From: Perkinsus chesapeaki
Taxonomy: Eukaryota; Perkinsozoa; Perkinsida; Perkinsidae
NCBI GenBank assembly: GCA_013115145.1
Contig: JAAPAO010000024.1
Span: forward strand, 1-64,000
Length of the DNA: 64,000 nucleotides
Direction: 5' to 3'
The notes beneath the pieces are model-generated. The model was not told the origin of the DNA. It made no database searches and saw nothing but the letters and a program-made list of their open reading frames with translations. Positions 19,873 to 31,228 of the stretch are shown here, piece by piece. A program made the position numbers and the translations under genes. Position 1 is the first letter of the stretch; each line of letters begins with the position of its first letter.

Positions 19873-22389
19873 ATGCCGAACTTCACAGTGGAGGAGATGC
19901 GCGCGGCCATGGATGAGCCTCTATACATCCGTAACATGAGTGTCATTGCTCATGTTGATCACGGCAAGTCTACTCTTACCGATTCTCTTATCTGCCGTGC
20001 TGGTATTATCTCTGCCAAGGCTGCCGGTGATGCTCGTTTCACTGATACCCGTGCTGATGAGCAGGAACGTGGTGTGACCATCAAGTCCACTGGTGTCTCT
20101 CTGTATTACGAGTACAAGGCCGAAGATCAAGAGAAGGAGCATGGTTATCTTATTAACCTTATCGATTCACCCGGTCACGTTGATTTCTCATCTGAGGTTA
20201 CTGCTGCCCTTCGTGTCACTGATGGTGCTTTGGTTGTTGTTGATTGTATCGAGGGTACCGCTGTCCAGACTGAGACCGTCCTTCGTCAGGCTTTGAGTGA
20301 GAGGGTCAGACCCGTACTCTTCATGAATAAGGTTGATAGATGCATCTTAGAGTTGCAGATGGAGCCTGAGGAGATGTACGTCAACTTCCGTAAGTGCATT
20401 GAGGATGTCAACGTTATCATTGCCACCTATAACGATGAGCTCATGGGCGATTGCCAGGTCTATCCCGAGAAAGGCACCGTCGCCTTCGGTTCTGGTCTCC
20501 ACGGTTGGGCCTTCTCTATCGAGAGATTCGCTGATATGTACGCCTCCAAGTTTGGTGTCCCTAAGTCTAAGATGATGAAGCGTCTCTGGGGCGATACCTT
20601 CTTCAACGCTAAGAAGCACGCTTGGACTAACGTTGCTGAGCCCGCTGGTCATACTGGCAAGCCTCTTCCCCGTGCCTTCTGCCAGTTCATCATTGAGCCC
20701 ATTGTCAACCTTATCCGTGCCATCATGAACGATGACAAGGCTAAGTACGAGAAGATGCTGAAGTCTCTTAACATCACTCTTAAGGGTGATGATAAGCTTC
20801 TTACTGGCAAGCCTTTGATGAAGAGAGTTATGCAGACTTGGTTGCCTGCTGCTGATACTCTTCTGGCTATGATCGTTGATCACTTGCCCAGTCCCGTATT
20901 TGCTCAGAAGTATCGTGTTGAGAACCTTTACGAGGGTCCTATGGATGATGCTGCTGCCAACGCCATCCGTGCCTGTGATCCTAAGGGTCCCCTTATGATG
21001 TACATCTCTAAGATGGTTCCCACTTCTGATAAGGGTAGATTCTATGCTTTCGGTCGTGTATTCTCTGGTACTATTGCTACTGGTAAGAAGGTCCGTATCC
21101 AGGGACCTCATTACGTCCCTGGCTCCAAGGATGACTTGAACATCAAGAACATCCAGCGTACCGTTCTTATGATGGGTCGTTACGTCGAGCAGGTCTCTGA
21201 TGTCCCTTGCGGTAACACTTGCGCTTTGGTCGGTGTCGATCAGTACTTGCTCAAGTCTGGTACCATTACTGATATCCCTGATGCTCATAACATCGCCGAT
21301 ATGAAGTACTCTGTGTCCCCTGTCGTCCGTGTTGCCGTGAAGCCCAAGGATGGTAAGGATCTTCCTAAGCTTGTTGAGGGTCTCAAGAAGCTTTCCAAGT
21401 CCGATCCTCTTGTTGTCTGCACCACTGAGGAGTCTGGTGAGCATATCATTGCCGGTTGCGGTGAATTGCATGTTGAGATCTGCCTTAAGGATCTTAAGGA
21501 TGAGTATGCCCAGTGCGACTTCACTGTCTCTGATCCCGTTGTCTCCTACAGAGAGACTGTTACCACTACATCCTCTCAGACTGCTCTCGCCAAGTCCCCC
21601 AACAAGCATAACCGTTTGTTCGTGACTGCCGAGCCTCTTGGTGATGAGGTTAGTGCTGAGATCGAGAGCGGCAAGTTGGGTCCTCGTGTTGATCCTAAGG
21701 AGCGCGCTAAGGAGCTCGCTGAGAAGTACGACTGGGACATCAACGCCGCCCGTAAGATCTGGTGCTTCGGTCCCGAGACTGAGGGAGCTAACGTTGTTGT
21801 TGATGTGACCCAGGGTGTCCAGTATCTTAATGAGATTAAGGAGCACGTTAACTCCGCCTTCCAGTGGGCTTCTAAGGAGGGTCCTCTTTGCGAAGAGAAC
21901 ATGCGTGGTATTCGCTTCAACCTCCAGGATGTCACTTTGCATACTGATGCTATCCATCGTGGTGCTGGTCAGATTATGCCTGCTACTCGTCGTGTCTGCT
22001 TCGCTGCTGAGTTGCTTTCCGGTCCTGCTCTCCAGGAGCCTGTCTTCCTCTGCGAGATTACCGCTCCTAACGAGGCCATGTCCGGTATCTACAACGTTCT
22101 CACCATGCGTCGTGGTTGCGTGTTCGAGGAGAACCAGAAGGAGGGCACCCCTCTTCTTCAGCTCAAGGCCTACTTGCCCGTCTCTGAGTCATTCGGTTTC
22201 ACTGGTGCTCTTCGCCAGGCTACCTCTGGTCAAGCCTTCCCTCAATGCGTGTTCGATCACTGGGAGGCTCTTCCTGGTGACCCGATGCAGGATGGCTCTA
22301 AGGCCCAGGAGCTTGTCCTTAACATCCGTAAGCGCAAGAACATCAAGGTTGAGATGCCCGACTTGTCCAACTACTTGGATAAGCTTTAA
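19873..22389 (+). CDS. EEF2: Translation elongation factor 2 (EF-2)
   Basis: GTPase that translocates tRNA and mRNA on the 80S ribosome. Intron-less, 838 residues from ATG 19873 ([14 protein letters not shown]). The frame is open 17 codons further upstream, but that extension is absent from EF-2s and lies 5' of the acceptor. G1 is AHVDHGKST, switch/G2 [11 protein letters not shown]3 DSPGHVDF and G4 NKVDR. The diphthamide loop is [20 protein letters not shown], with the modified His in DAIHRG. The C terminus is YLDKL. Codon use is strongly biased (CTT, GGT, AAG, GTC), unlike its neighbours, as expected for a highly expressed gene; the bias also leaves a 536-codon antisense frame with no meaning of its own. 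Confidence 0.98.
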   Translation: MPNFTVEEMRAAMDEPLYIRNMSVIAHVDHGKSTLTDSLICRAGIISAKAAGDARFTDTRADEQERGVTIKSTGVSLYYEYKAEDQEKEHGYLINLIDSPGHVDFSSEVTAALRVTDGALVVVDCIEGTAVQTETVLRQALSERVRPVLFMNKVDRCILELQMEPEEMYVNFRKCIEDVNVIIATYNDELMGDCQVYPEKGTVAFGSGLHGWAFSIERFADMYASKFGVPKSKMMKRLWGDTFFNAKKHAWTNVAEPAGHTGKPLPRAFCQFIIEPIVNLIRAIMNDDKAKYEKMLKSLNITLKGDDKLLTGKPLMKRVMQTWLPAADTLLAMIVDHLPSPVFAQKYRVENLYEGPMDDAAANAIRACDPKGPLMMYISKMVPTSDKGRFYAFGRVFSGTIATGKKVRIQGPHYVPGSKDDLNIKNIQRTVLMMGRYVEQVSDVPCGNTCALVGVDQYLLKSGTITDIPDAHNIADMKYSVSPVVRVAVKPKDGKDLPKLVEGLKKLSKSDPLVVCTTEESGEHIIAGCGELHVEICLKDLKDEYAQCDFTVSDPVVSYRETVTTTSSQTALAKSPNKHNRLFVTAEPLGDEVSAEIESGKLGPRVDPKERAKELAEKYDWDINAARKIWCFGPETEGANVVVDVTQGVQYLNEIKEHVNSAFQWASKEGPLCEENMRGIRFNLQDVTLHTDAIHRGAGQIMPATRRVCFAAELLSGPALQEPVFLCEITAPNEAMSGIYNVLTMRRGCVFEENQKEGTPLLQLKAYLPVSESFGFTGALRQATSGQAFPQCVFDHWEALPGDPMQDGSKAQELVLNIRKRKNIKVEMPDLSNYLDKL

Positions 22390-23014
22390 GCTGCAGCTTC
22401 AATCCCAACGATTTCAATGTTGCTGCTATTACTACTGGTGGTGTAGTTGGATGATGATTATGATTATACTGTTGTTGCTTAAAGATCTTCCATCCTTGTT
22501 GAATTCTAGCCTCTGATGATAGTCATTTGTTATCAGTGTCGTCGTCTTTGTGGTGGTGAAGGAGGTTGATGATAAAATTGTTATTATTAAATGAGGTGTT
22601 ATGAATCAACAAGTATTTTCATGGATCATTATCAGCAGCATTAGTCTATCATTATTACATTACTAACAACACGACGATTGGCCTAAACTTGGAACTTAGT
22701 TTACCTGATGCTACGAACATTTAAATGTTGTGTTGAATAGTAGTAACAAACATAATTACCAATACTTTACCAATTTATTTATATCAACGGTTGCAGCAAT
22801 AGAGGATATTGTTAATACCTCTGTACGTTATCTATTGACCGTGTTTATATAAGGTTATTATTAGTCTCTTGGATACTATAACACAACAAGGTCCAGCAGT
22901 GGCAGCAGCAGCAAGAGTCACAAGTTAAATGATACGGTGATTGTCACAATATAAAACAGGGGCATAATGAATTGTCTAGCAAAAATGGTATCATGCTATT
23001 ACAGTAGCATATTG
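22390..23014. other. Convergent 3' spacer
   Basis: About 620 bp between the EF-2 stop and the stop of the minus-strand gene at 23015. It is AT-rich with many GTT/CAA-type short runs. No gene or RNA recognised; probably both 3' untranslated regions. Confidence 0.5.
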
Positions 23015-23968
23015 TCAATAATAATAGTAATAAGAGTTATAATGCCACTGATGATTATGGTAATTGCGATAGTGTCGTCCACCACCACCACCTTTACCCT
23101 TTCCTTTGCCTCTCCGTCGAGATGGCTTACCAGATGAGGTTTTATCATCTAACACAAGTAACAATGAAAGCCACTGCTGCACTCTTCACGATAGGACCTA
23201 CCCTCATCTCCCAGATCTTGTGATGGTCGTTGACCTCTATCGCTTTTGAGCTTGCTCACTGGCAACTTCCTACTGGAGACTACTCTTGATCCAGCGCTAT
23301 CTCTCAGAGATGCATCTGATGACGCTGTTGTCTCCGGTGCTGCGGATGGCTCCGGAGCTTGAGATGGTGCAGATGATTCCTTGGGCGATGCCTCAGGAAT
23401 TGGGGACCTTGGTCCAGATGAAGCCGGAGGGGAGTGAGAAGTGCTGTCCGTTGTGGAATGCGGGCGCGCTAATATCCGAACCTGCACAAGAAATAATAAT
23501 AAATTAATAATAGACTATTCTTACATGTCCCATTTTAGGGCTAAACACTGGGCTGTTTCGAGAGGCTATAATCTCCTTAGCCAACTTCGAATCGGGAAGT
23601 GTCTCCTCTATAGGAGCATCCCATAGCTCTGCCAGAGTCTCGCCCGATAGCCGAGGACCCAGATCAGGGGTTTCCAACGTCGTCGATTCTTCACGGTTAC
23701 GTGGAGGGTGGGGTAAAATGCGCACGTTTTCGCGTGGAACAAATTTGGGAGCCTCGCAGACTGGCTGCTCTTGATAGGCTGAGGGTGGTGATGGTCGTGA
23801 TGCCATTCTTGATGCCAGACTCTAAAATAATGATATATTTTGATAAGTGTTGATGTAACTGACCTGTGATGGTAGAGGTGTTGGACACAAGTGTGGCAAA
23901 GTACGACCCATGTCGGCTAGGCCGACAGTTATACTTCCGGAATGCTTTCTCGATTGTCGAGGGGCCAT
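23015..23968 (-). CDS. Disordered Pro/Ser-rich protein with Gly/aromatic tail
   Basis: Four exons, 23968-23864, 23821-23525, 23481-23202 and 23148-23015, sum to 816 nt, exactly 271 codons plus TGA, with introns of 42, 43 and 53 nt. The start MAPRQSRKHSGSITVG was chosen because the first intron lies in phase with it. The body is rich in Pro, Ser and Glu with one better-structured stretch (LSGETLAELWDAPIEE, LPDSKLAKEIIAS). The tail is SRRRGKGKGKGGGGGRH followed by RNYHNH and a run of Tyr, resembling RGG-type or low-complexity RNA-binding tails. No family assigned. It follows the mitochondrial-type gene on the same strand after 161 bp. Confidence 0.72.
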
Positions 23969-24129
23969 TGGGTAAGAATAGTTGCTGTAATGAGGAGGTA
24001 TATTTGATAGAAACCAAAAACAATCATTATGACGAAAACCAAACTAATGCCAACAAACCACCAGCACCGTCATGTACTTCTTCTTCTTGGATTCAAAAAT
24101 GTATCCACACTTTACTCCATTGAAGATTA

Positions 24130-24889
24130 TTAGAAGAAATATCGATGACTGCTCTTGAAGGGGAACTTCTCCACTTGGCGTAATATAGCAAGACCATGCC
24201 CCACAGTCTGTTCGATCTTGGGATGGTGATCAGGATATCTGACAACCTTATATAAGTAAAGCAAGCTCCGACCTTGGATACCTTTCTAAAAGATCTTCAT
24301 AAGCCTTTGTAACCAATGCGCATTGTTCAGGCATATTTTCTATCTCTTCCATAGCAGCTGCTCCAGAGCCCATAACACCTATTGGAAGCTACCTGGCCGA
24401 GATGCTATGTACTTTACCTTCGGCTCGACTGGAGAGCTCCATAAGCTCGTTAATGTGATCTCTTACATCTTCACAAGCATACATACAATTCATCGTCTCA
24501 TGAAGGTTACGTATGATAGGTCCGATCTCTTCATCACATAGGTAGGGTTCGCACATGTGGTCAACCTAATCTTGATAGCCATGGCTGGAGCAGTGGCAGT
24601 GGCAATGAACTTACCTTTTCAAGTTCAGATTCCCAGAAAGGGACGTCTAAAACAAGATTGAGGCCATCTTCCCAGTTGGTGCCAAGCACCTAAGGCTTGG
24701 TAGTGTATTAAGGAAGCAGCAGCTTACCTGATAGTATAGACTAGAGGCTCTTTGAAGGACCTCGGCCCTGCTGAACCTATCAACAGTTAGCATCGAGAAA
24801 TAACGATGCTGAGTGGTAATAAGAGGCATGGTAAGCCTAGTAGGCACCATACGACGTGAAATGGTACGGCAGAGTAGACTAGAGGCCAT
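24130..24889 (-). CDS. Probable mitochondrial helical protein, family unknown
   Basis: The start ATG 24889 begins with a typical mitochondrial presequence, rich in Arg, Ser and Leu and free of acids for about 38 residues (MASSLLCRTISRRMVPTRLT). Exon 1 is 24889-24728 and exon 2 24689-24615, with introns of 38 and 49 nt; later introns of 39 and 43 nt were placed in phase. The mature part reads VLGTNWEDGLNLVLDVPFWE, IGPIIRNLHETMNCMYACE, MEEIENMPEQCALVTKAYED and HHPKIEQTVGHGLAILRQ, and ends SSHRYFF before TAA. It is about 195 residues and mostly helical. It could be an alveolate-specific subunit of a mitochondrial complex, but nothing in the sequence identifies which. Confidence 0.72.
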
Positions 24890-25328
24890 CGCCTTAAGTT
24901 GTACTACTAAAAAGGATAAATAGGATAATAAAGGCTTATCAAAGAGGAACCAGAAAGTAAGCCTAGCTAATACCGTTGCATAACGTATAGAGCGAATATA
25001 GGAACAACTTGTTGATTACCGTCACTGTTAATAATCTATATCCCTAAAGATTGCGCTGGTCGAAGATGACATACCGAAAATGCAACTCGCGCGCGCCACG
25101 GTAATCGATTTATTTTGCGAGCAAGCAACATGACAATACTGTGCACTTTCCTTGCCGATGGCTATATGATTGGACAAATCATAATAGTACTGTCATAACA
25201 AACACACTTGGATTGTAGTCTCATCGCCTACATGTTACGGCATTTGTTATAAGTACTTCAATAAAGCAATTGCTTTGGTACGAAGGTTATTGAATAGTTT
25301 TTCTTCTCTTTTCCCCTACGTCCTTAGC
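24890..25328. promoter_or_regulatory. Divergent spacer with GC-rich element
   Basis: 440-bp spacer between divergent starts (24889 minus, 25329 plus). It contains GCAACTCGCGCGCGCC at 25082-25097, which differs by one base from GCAACTCGCGCTCGCC at 6919-6934 in the other divergent spacer. The surrounding sequence is AT-rich, so the element stands out. Confidence 0.5.
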
Positions 25329-26869
25329 ATGGCCTCTCCGGAGTACTATGAAGTACAGGCTTTATTGGACGTACGAAAGATATCGGGGAGAAAAGAAGAG
25401 TAATATTATTAATAATATAGTCCGTTAATCATCCATAGGTTCCTGGTTAAATGGAAGAACTCTCGTGAGCTTACATGGGAGCCATCTGGCAATATTGGGA
25501 CAGGTCTTAACGATGTGAAGGAGGTAAAGACGATCTTAGGAGTTATATACAGCAGTACTTGCGTGCTTAGTCGTTGAGGCAAAAGAAGGAACGGTTTAGA
25601 GGTAGAAAGATAAATGACCCTGTTACTGGACCAAAGGGGATCGTACGAAAGGTATTTCGGAGGAGAAGTCCAAGCCGGTCTAGTTGTAAGTGATGGTTGA
25701 TGATGGTGTGGTAAGAGCTGTTGTGGATGCTGTTTAGCATCGGGTGATGACTATACATCGCATAGCGACTCGAGTGATGATGAGGATTTAAAGGAAGAGG
25801 ATCAACAGGCTGGGAATGAGCAGTTTGTTAAAAGGTCTTATGAAGATGATAAAATAAAGGTAGTAATAGGCAGTATAGGAATAATATACATGGATTATCA
25901 ACAATACATTGAAGAACAATCCTAAGGTGGTGGATAGATGTTAATATTTCATTAACCCAATTCTTATATGGGGGCGTGTATAGGAATATATGCAAGAGAC
26001 AGTATAATGTAGAGTAATACCAAGGTGTACGTATAGTGGTATTGGGCGCCAAATCACTATTAGAGAAGTTGGTGTTATATGTAGGGCTATCAACCAACAT
26101 CATCTGATACAGCTGCTCGTGATATGAATAACCGTTCTCTGCCGCCTCGACCAATACCAGTGGCAAGGTTTAGAGGAGGGCTATTTGGTAATATAGGAAA
26201 TGTCGGTATGAGCCGGTTAAAGTGCATGTATTGGCATTAGGTATGGTGGATGATATGAAACAAGGTGCTGTATTTAGAATAGCTAATACGGCAGGTGTAC
26301 GGTGCATGCCGGAGAATAAGCTTAATAAGCTGTTCATTGAATATCTTTATGGCACTGATGCTGAGTCAACACCTAATACTGGATTACAATACGAGCAGGC
26401 TGTGGTGGATATTATGTGGGATATGGCCGCCAATTTACAGGGCTTAGAGGAGAATACGGTATCAGAGCTTAAGGAATGTCTATTGAGATTGGCGAGGCAA
26501 TTGAGGCTTCAACCGGCGATGACGTCTAAGATGCTCCAAGATTGGTTTAATAGGCAGCACCATCTCCACGCCACAGGATCGCATTCGTATAACCTTATGA
26601 ACGTATCTACACTACGTGCTATATGCTCCTGGATGGCAACCTTGAAGGAAGAGGATACCAAAATAGAGGATTTTAGTGATGATGGTAGCGTAGGCAACAT
26701 CGATGTTGATGTGTTGATGATGAGTGGGGCAAAGGATGGTACTAGCCGGGTTGGGTGGAGGGTTATAGAGGTTGAAGTTGAAGGTTTAGTTGATATGGAA
26801 GAGGAGGCAGTAGAGGATGGAGATGATCCTATTGTGGCAGAGTTCAGGAAAGCTCAGAGCGAGATGTAA
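25329..26869 (+). CDS. Chromodomain protein
   Basis: ATG 25329. Exon 1 (25329-25399) joins across a 39-nt intron to give YYEVQALLDVRKISG, EEFLVKWKNSRELTWEPSGN. This is a chromodomain with the aromatic cage positions Y (first strand), W (VKWK) and W (TWEP). A basic segment follows (SLRQKKERFRGRKINDP), then SR-like and acidic Ser runs (DDYTSHSDSSDDEDLKEE). The long last exon carries VARFRGGLFGNIGNVG, joined by a 35-nt intron to MVDDMKQGAVFRIANTAGVR, then a helical region (NTVSELKECLLRLARQLRLQ) and an acidic tail to TAA 26867-26869. The intron starting at 25860 is over 200 nt and may hide an insertion. Chromodomains bind methylated histone tails; the rest of the protein is not recognised. Confidence 0.72.
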
Positions 26870-27178
26870 TGACTGATAGCAGGGGGAGCGGTATGAAAAT
26901 ATAACAGTAATAGATATTAGTTCATAGTACTATACAGCGTAGTGGAATGGTGGGTTTGTAGCGCGCGGTATCATCTTCAATCGGGTGGTGAGGTTATTCG
27001 ATGATACAGATTAGTATAATGTATTGCAAAGGAACTAGTATGGAGGATTTAAAAGTCATCATCATCATCATTGGGGTTTAAAATACATTAGGGAGTATGT
27101 TTATAGAAAAGTATGTAGTGGAATGTTATATAAGGAAATAGGCTGTATATGATATGTAATATTATATCGATTCGTTCT

Positions 27179-29840
27179 AGGTTCGGTGACACAGAGGATA
27201 CTGATGAAGGTGATATATGTACACTAATACACCTGGTTTATGCTGATAAGAATCCTACCAAATTATCAGAAGTAATATATTATATAGGTTATAGTATTAT
27301 TATTATTATTACTACTTTAGATGCCTGGATTAATAGCTAAGTATTCGGCTACATTGAAAGCATTGTATGAAAGTATATGTAAAAAATATGACGTTGATTG
27401 TAATAAAGGGATGGGGAGATGGGAGGGGTGAATAAACCATGGTCAATGTGTATAGTTTATAGAGAGTGGCATTGCCTCGTCAAGATGCGAACATGAACTT
27501 GTGGGGGCATGACTAATAGGTGGCAGTTAGATGTCTGAACAACTTCTAATAGCAATTAGTTGGTCCCGCAAAGTTACTCAGAGTGTGGTGGTGTGGTATG
27601 ACTATAGTCTGTGCTAAGAAGGAATATCTTGTGGGGATCGTCATCTTTGGGTGGTCTTGGTTTTAGGTGCCGACTTTGCCACAAAGTCCAATATAAAGAA
27701 CTACAAGACAATGGAGGAGTTTGCTGCGTATTGCCTATCAAGTGTAGGAGTACAATAATTCAAAGGCTTATCCTGATACTCAGGCCCGCTCACTCTATGC
27801 CACATATAACCCGGCAAAGCTTGGAGAGATAGAGGAGATACTAGCTAAGAATGCTAATCAGGAGGCACAGGTGGTGGCGGCAATACGGGGGAAGTATGAT
27901 GAAGGGCAAGGCTGCAGGCCTGGTAGGGATAACCTTTTGAGAGGAATTATAAGGTAGTGCTGTAGGTACATATTATCCTCCAAGTTCACCAGAATATGGT
28001 ATAATGGAGCTTATTAGGGAGGTGCTGACTGTATATAATCCTGATATGTTAAGTAAGGTGTCGATATGAGGTATGGTGGGTTACTGCTGCTGTTAGGGTC
28101 CATTGAACATACTGTATACACTCAGTATCGGTCTAGGGAGCTGTATGTGTACTTGGCAGTGTGTGATAAGTATGGGGTAACAATAGATGAAGAAAGACTG
28201 GTAGTGTCGGATGCCGGGATCGAACCTGCGTGGATCAATGGGATGGAATTTAGGCAAGTGTTGTTGATACATATCGGGAGAGGCAAAAGACTCAAAGACA
28301 AGAGCAAGTCTTTAATGTTGTCAAGGAGATATATAAGACCTATAATCGAGGCAAAGTGAAGGATGTACGTTAAGGAAACGCAAGATTCGGCAAGATTGCA
28401 AGATGTCCGACTATTCAGATCCATCGGTTAGTGAGCAAGTTCTCTCGGTCTGCCTCGTCCGAGTTGGAGCTAATACAGTCGGTATGTAATAAATTCAAAG
28501 TGCCATTGCATGTAAAGGTGGATATCATATGTAAGGACGAGGGACGCAGGTTCGAACCCCGGCGAGGGTATTTTAAATAATGTCAGCCCGTATGCTTGAT
28601 CCTGGTGCATTGGATGTGACTTGGCATAGTAAGTTCCAGAAGGTTATTGAGAAGAGTGAGCTGGCTATGCATGTAATAGTTGTATAATAGAGGGATTGGG
28701 TTATAGAGGATGCGTAGGTGTGGGGGTTAATAGAGATGGAGATGTCCAGTAATATGGACTCACATTTGGTATCGCAACCACCACCACGACTGAGTGGTGA
28801 GGATGCAGCTATGCTGACACTTGATAGACTCTCTGGAGAGGAGCAATGGATGACGGCGGAAATGTTGGTAGGAAAAGGTCGTGAGTTCGATCCCTGGGTA
28901 GGGCATTTATTCAGATAAGAGGAAAAGGTGGTATGATGAATAATGAGGTTATTATGAGAGACCTGCTTGATCAGAAGGGTAAGCCTTCCCCCTTTCCCCC
29001 TCATCCGGTAGTATCCTTTCAGTTCACGAGCTTGGCATTAATAAGCACCCATCACAGCTGCGATACCGCATAACACAGCAGGAGGCTGAGAGTGTTGAAT
29101 GGGATGCGTTCTGGGTGGCTGAGGCGCCACGTCTTAGCTGCACACTTTCTGTAATAGTGTCTGCTTCTGTTGTGGTAGGCTATATACTCCTCGTTCAGAT
29201 GAACTCAGTGGCTCCACCTGTTCCCTCTGCAGTTGGATATAGACCACAGAGGTTATGGCTAAGTCTGCAGGATATATTGCAATGGATACATCATATACGA
29301 CAACAGTATCAAGTCGCAGCAGACGAATTAGCTCAGAGCGTATTGCAGAAGGGCGGCGCAGAGGACGGTCCGGTAGTACCCGGGTCCGATCCCTGCACCT
29401 GACGTTTTAACCGCAATTCGTAGGTCGTCCAGCCCCCACTAACAGCCAAGAGGGAGCAGCCGACACAGCCGTTGCTCTCTTGTAATGTTGCCCTGGTTAG
29501 CCCCAAGCTGGCTGTGTTCGCCGGCGACTATAGGACATTGATCATTGATGAGTGAGAGGACCCTGGTTCAATCCCCGGTGGTGGCATTTTAGTTTCTTAG
29601 GTATCCTGAGTGCAGCCTTTATCGTCAGCAGAACCATGTATGGTTTTTACCAGAGGGAAGTCGAAGGACCGAAATAATCGACAAGGTAATAGCTTTAGAG
29701 GTGTTGGAAGCTTCAATGGTGAGTTTCAGCTTCGAGCCACCTGTGCAGCATGGCCTAGATGGCTGAGGCATGGGGGAGCTGTTGTAATTGATGTGGATAG
29801 GGTACACTTTATAGGAGGACTTAGAAGGAAGGCTATGTAA
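27179..29840 (+). CDS. Repeat protein with NPxKL...KYG motifs
   Basis: Many short exons repeat one pattern: an aromatic plus YNP-x-KL, an acidic or hydrophobic spacer, a helical stretch, then KKY-G/D-V. Copies are LVYADKNPTKLSE with ICKKYDVD (27220-27400), SLYATYNPAKLGEIEEIL with AAIRGKYDE (27790-27900), VLTVYNPDMLSKV with YLAVCDKYGVTIDEERL (28030-28200), and IYKTYNRGKVKDV (28330-28370). Later exons include SRMLDPGALDVTWHSKF, EMLIRGKGGMMNNEV, VHELGINKHPSQLRYRI and FLPEGSRRTEIIDK. The motif resembles repeats known from flagellar/cytoskeletal proteins of protists. The start is unresolved (ATG 27043 is a candidate) and the end is probably before 29840; one versus two genes is not settled. Five of its introns carry tRNA T-arm-like sequence. 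Confidence 0.5.
28201..28253 (+). other. Intron with T-arm-like motif (1, reverse)
   Basis: A 53-nt GT-AG intron between ...DEERL and ASVVDTYRERQ. On the reverse strand 28214-28226 reads GGTTCGATCCCGG, a perfect eukaryotic B-box, preceded by ACGCA. Confidence 0.65.
28531..28586 (+). other. Intron with T-arm-like motif (2, forward)
   Basis: A 56-nt GT-AG intron (GTAAGG...TGTCAG) before RMLDPGALDV. It contains ACGCAGGTTCGAACCCCGG at 28544-28562, then GAGGGTATTTTA, like a tRNA 3' end followed by a T-run. Confidence 0.65.
28868..28914 (+). other. Intron with T-arm-like motif (3, forward)
   Basis: A 47-nt GT-AG intron between ...EML and IRGKGG. It contains GAGTTCGATCCCTGG at 28883-28897 followed by GTAGGGCATTTAT. 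Read through, it also mimics coding sequence, so it is easily mistaken for exon. Confidence 0.65.
29373..29423 (+). other. Intron with T-arm-like motif (4, forward)
   Basis: A 51-nt GT-AG intron with CCCGGGTCCGATCCCTGCA (motif 29382-29393, one mismatch to the B-box) and a downstream ACGTTTTA. It separates ...GAEDGP from VQPPLTAKREQ. Confidence 0.55.
29552..29600 (+). other. Intron with T-arm-like motif (5, forward)
   Basis: A 49-nt GT-AG intron with CCTGGTTCAATCCCCGG (29562-29578) followed by TGGTGGCATTTTAG. It joins DYRTLIIDE to YPECSLYRQQN. Confidence 0.6.
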
Positions 29841-30217
29841 TAAAGGGAAGGATAAGAAGGGTAGGGTATATCATTATATATAATGTACTGGTATTACTGT
29901 AGCATATCGTAATAATATACCTTATTAATAGCCTGGATACAATACACATTAATACGGTATAATAATTAACACAGTAATTATATAGTATGTATAGAGATGT
30001 GAGGTGGGTATAAAGGGGAACTAACAATACCTTGCTTTAAGAAGATACCTGATTGATTTATAACAGCGTTTAATAGATTATATGTAGGTACCGTGAGGGT
30101 ATAAAGCAGATAACAAAGCTAATAGGGGAAGAGGCAGGAGGCTCAGGTGGGCTGCTTATTAGAGAGGCCCTGTCTCGGTGGTGTAGAGTATAGTGTTCAG
30201 TCCGTATTCCACGCTAT
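29841..30217. other. AT-rich spacer
   Basis: About 375 bp, very AT-rich, with no supported gene. It ends in TATAGTGTTCAG, a possible acceptor 12 nt before the ATG of the zinc-knuckle gene. Confidence 0.45.
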
Positions 30218-31228
30218 ATGTTATCATTGCCGTTGGGAGCACTACAGCCACAGTTGCAGGAACTGGTATCTGATTATGATGATCATGAGAGCCAGGATGA
30301 CTATGGGGAAAGCGATCCTGAGGTTAGGAGGAGAAATGCGGGACGTGAGGTTCGAACCTGCGTGGTTGCTGCAGGTCCCAACAGAGCTTATTAGACCACT
30401 GAGGTTATCTAGGCAACAGATGAGGGATGCCTACATACAGGGAGCACTATGTCTTAACTGTGATGATATAACACATAAACCGGCCGACTGTGGAGTGAGG
30501 CGGAAGGTAGCTACTACCTTCGATCACTGGGGCTGCTGTTGTGGTGGTGATGCTAAGTGGCTGCTTAGGTGTGTTGGAACTGTCATGGTGCTCATCAGGG
30601 CCATACCTGTACAACGAGATGCAGGTAGGTGGAGGATAGATGGCTAGGTGGGGGGCATTGATGGGTGTGGTAGATTCTGCCAGTGTAACCACAGTGCATT
30701 TGTGCTGTTGGAGTGTGTTAAGAGGGGAGGAAGAAGGGCGCAGGAGTGGGCTAAGAACAGGCATTATCAGGAACAATTCCAGCTTAATAGAACGTAATGA
30801 AGGGAGGAGATAGTCACGCGCCATAAAATTATGTGTAGGTATCTTGACGTTGAAACCGCTATTAATAATGCGGAGGCGGCTGGGAAGAGGGAATGGAGTG
30901 ATGAGATAGTTGAGATGGTTCGGATATTGTAGGTCGATGAGTTGATGGAAATGTGGTATTAATAAATCCGAAGGTATAATGCTGGGCAATGGCTGCCTAA
31001 TGATTGGAAGGAGCATTTTGAAAGGCTTCTGTCTGATACTGGCAAGGGTGAGGATAGTGGGCCTGCTGCTGCTGTGTCGGCCGCCGCCGACCAGGTAGGG
31101 TTGTTATATTGGATAGTAGTATAGGTTAATGTTAGGCATCTGTTGCTGATAATGATACTGGCTCATCTGGACCAGTGAAGCCGGTAATGTGGACGGTTTG
31201 GGATAGGGTTAAGGAGGCCTCACTTTGA
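30218..31228 (+). CDS. Zinc-knuckle (CCHC-type) protein
   Basis: ATG 30218 (MLSLPLGALQPQLQELVSD). Exons 30218-30322, 30375-30506, 30569-30624, 30674-30793 and one beginning 30839 join in phase across introns of 52, 62, 49 and 45 nt. Exon 2 holds a perfect CX2CX4HX4C knuckle (CLNCDDITHKPADC). Exons 3-4 add a degenerate second (CWNCHGAHQGHTC) and a third Cys/His cluster (CRFCQCNHS...C), an arrangement like AIR/ZCCHC7-type nucleic-acid-binding proteins. Later exons carry TAINNAEAAGKREWSDEIVE, NAGQWLPNDWKEHFERLLSD, an Ala-rich linker and VMWTVWDRVKEASL before TGA 31226-31228. SLU7 also has one such knuckle (C-x2-C-x4-H-x4-C), but its other hallmarks are absent. Confidence 0.7.
30323..30374 (+). 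other. Intron with T-arm-like motif (6)
   Basis: A 52-nt GT-AG intron of the zinc-knuckle gene. It contains the self-complementary GGTTCGAACC (30349-30358). Its reverse strand reads ACGCAGGTTCGAACCTCACG, sharing ACGCAGGTTCGA with introns 1 and 2. Confidence 0.65.

Noticed and set aside
20347-21957. A 536-codon open frame on the minus strand
   Set aside because: It is exactly antisense to EF-2 and follows from that gene's strong codon bias; its sequence matches no family and has no splice or start context.
25828-26166. A 112-codon minus-strand frame with hydrophobic stretches
   Set aside because: It lies across an intron and exons of the chromodomain gene on the other strand and has no family resemblance.
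28883-28918. Coding tail REFDPWVGHLF after the GKG segment
   Set aside because: GTAGG...TTCAG flanks it as a 47-nt intron and splicing continues the frame in IRGKGGMMNNEV; the peptide is a translation of intronic T-arm-like sequence.
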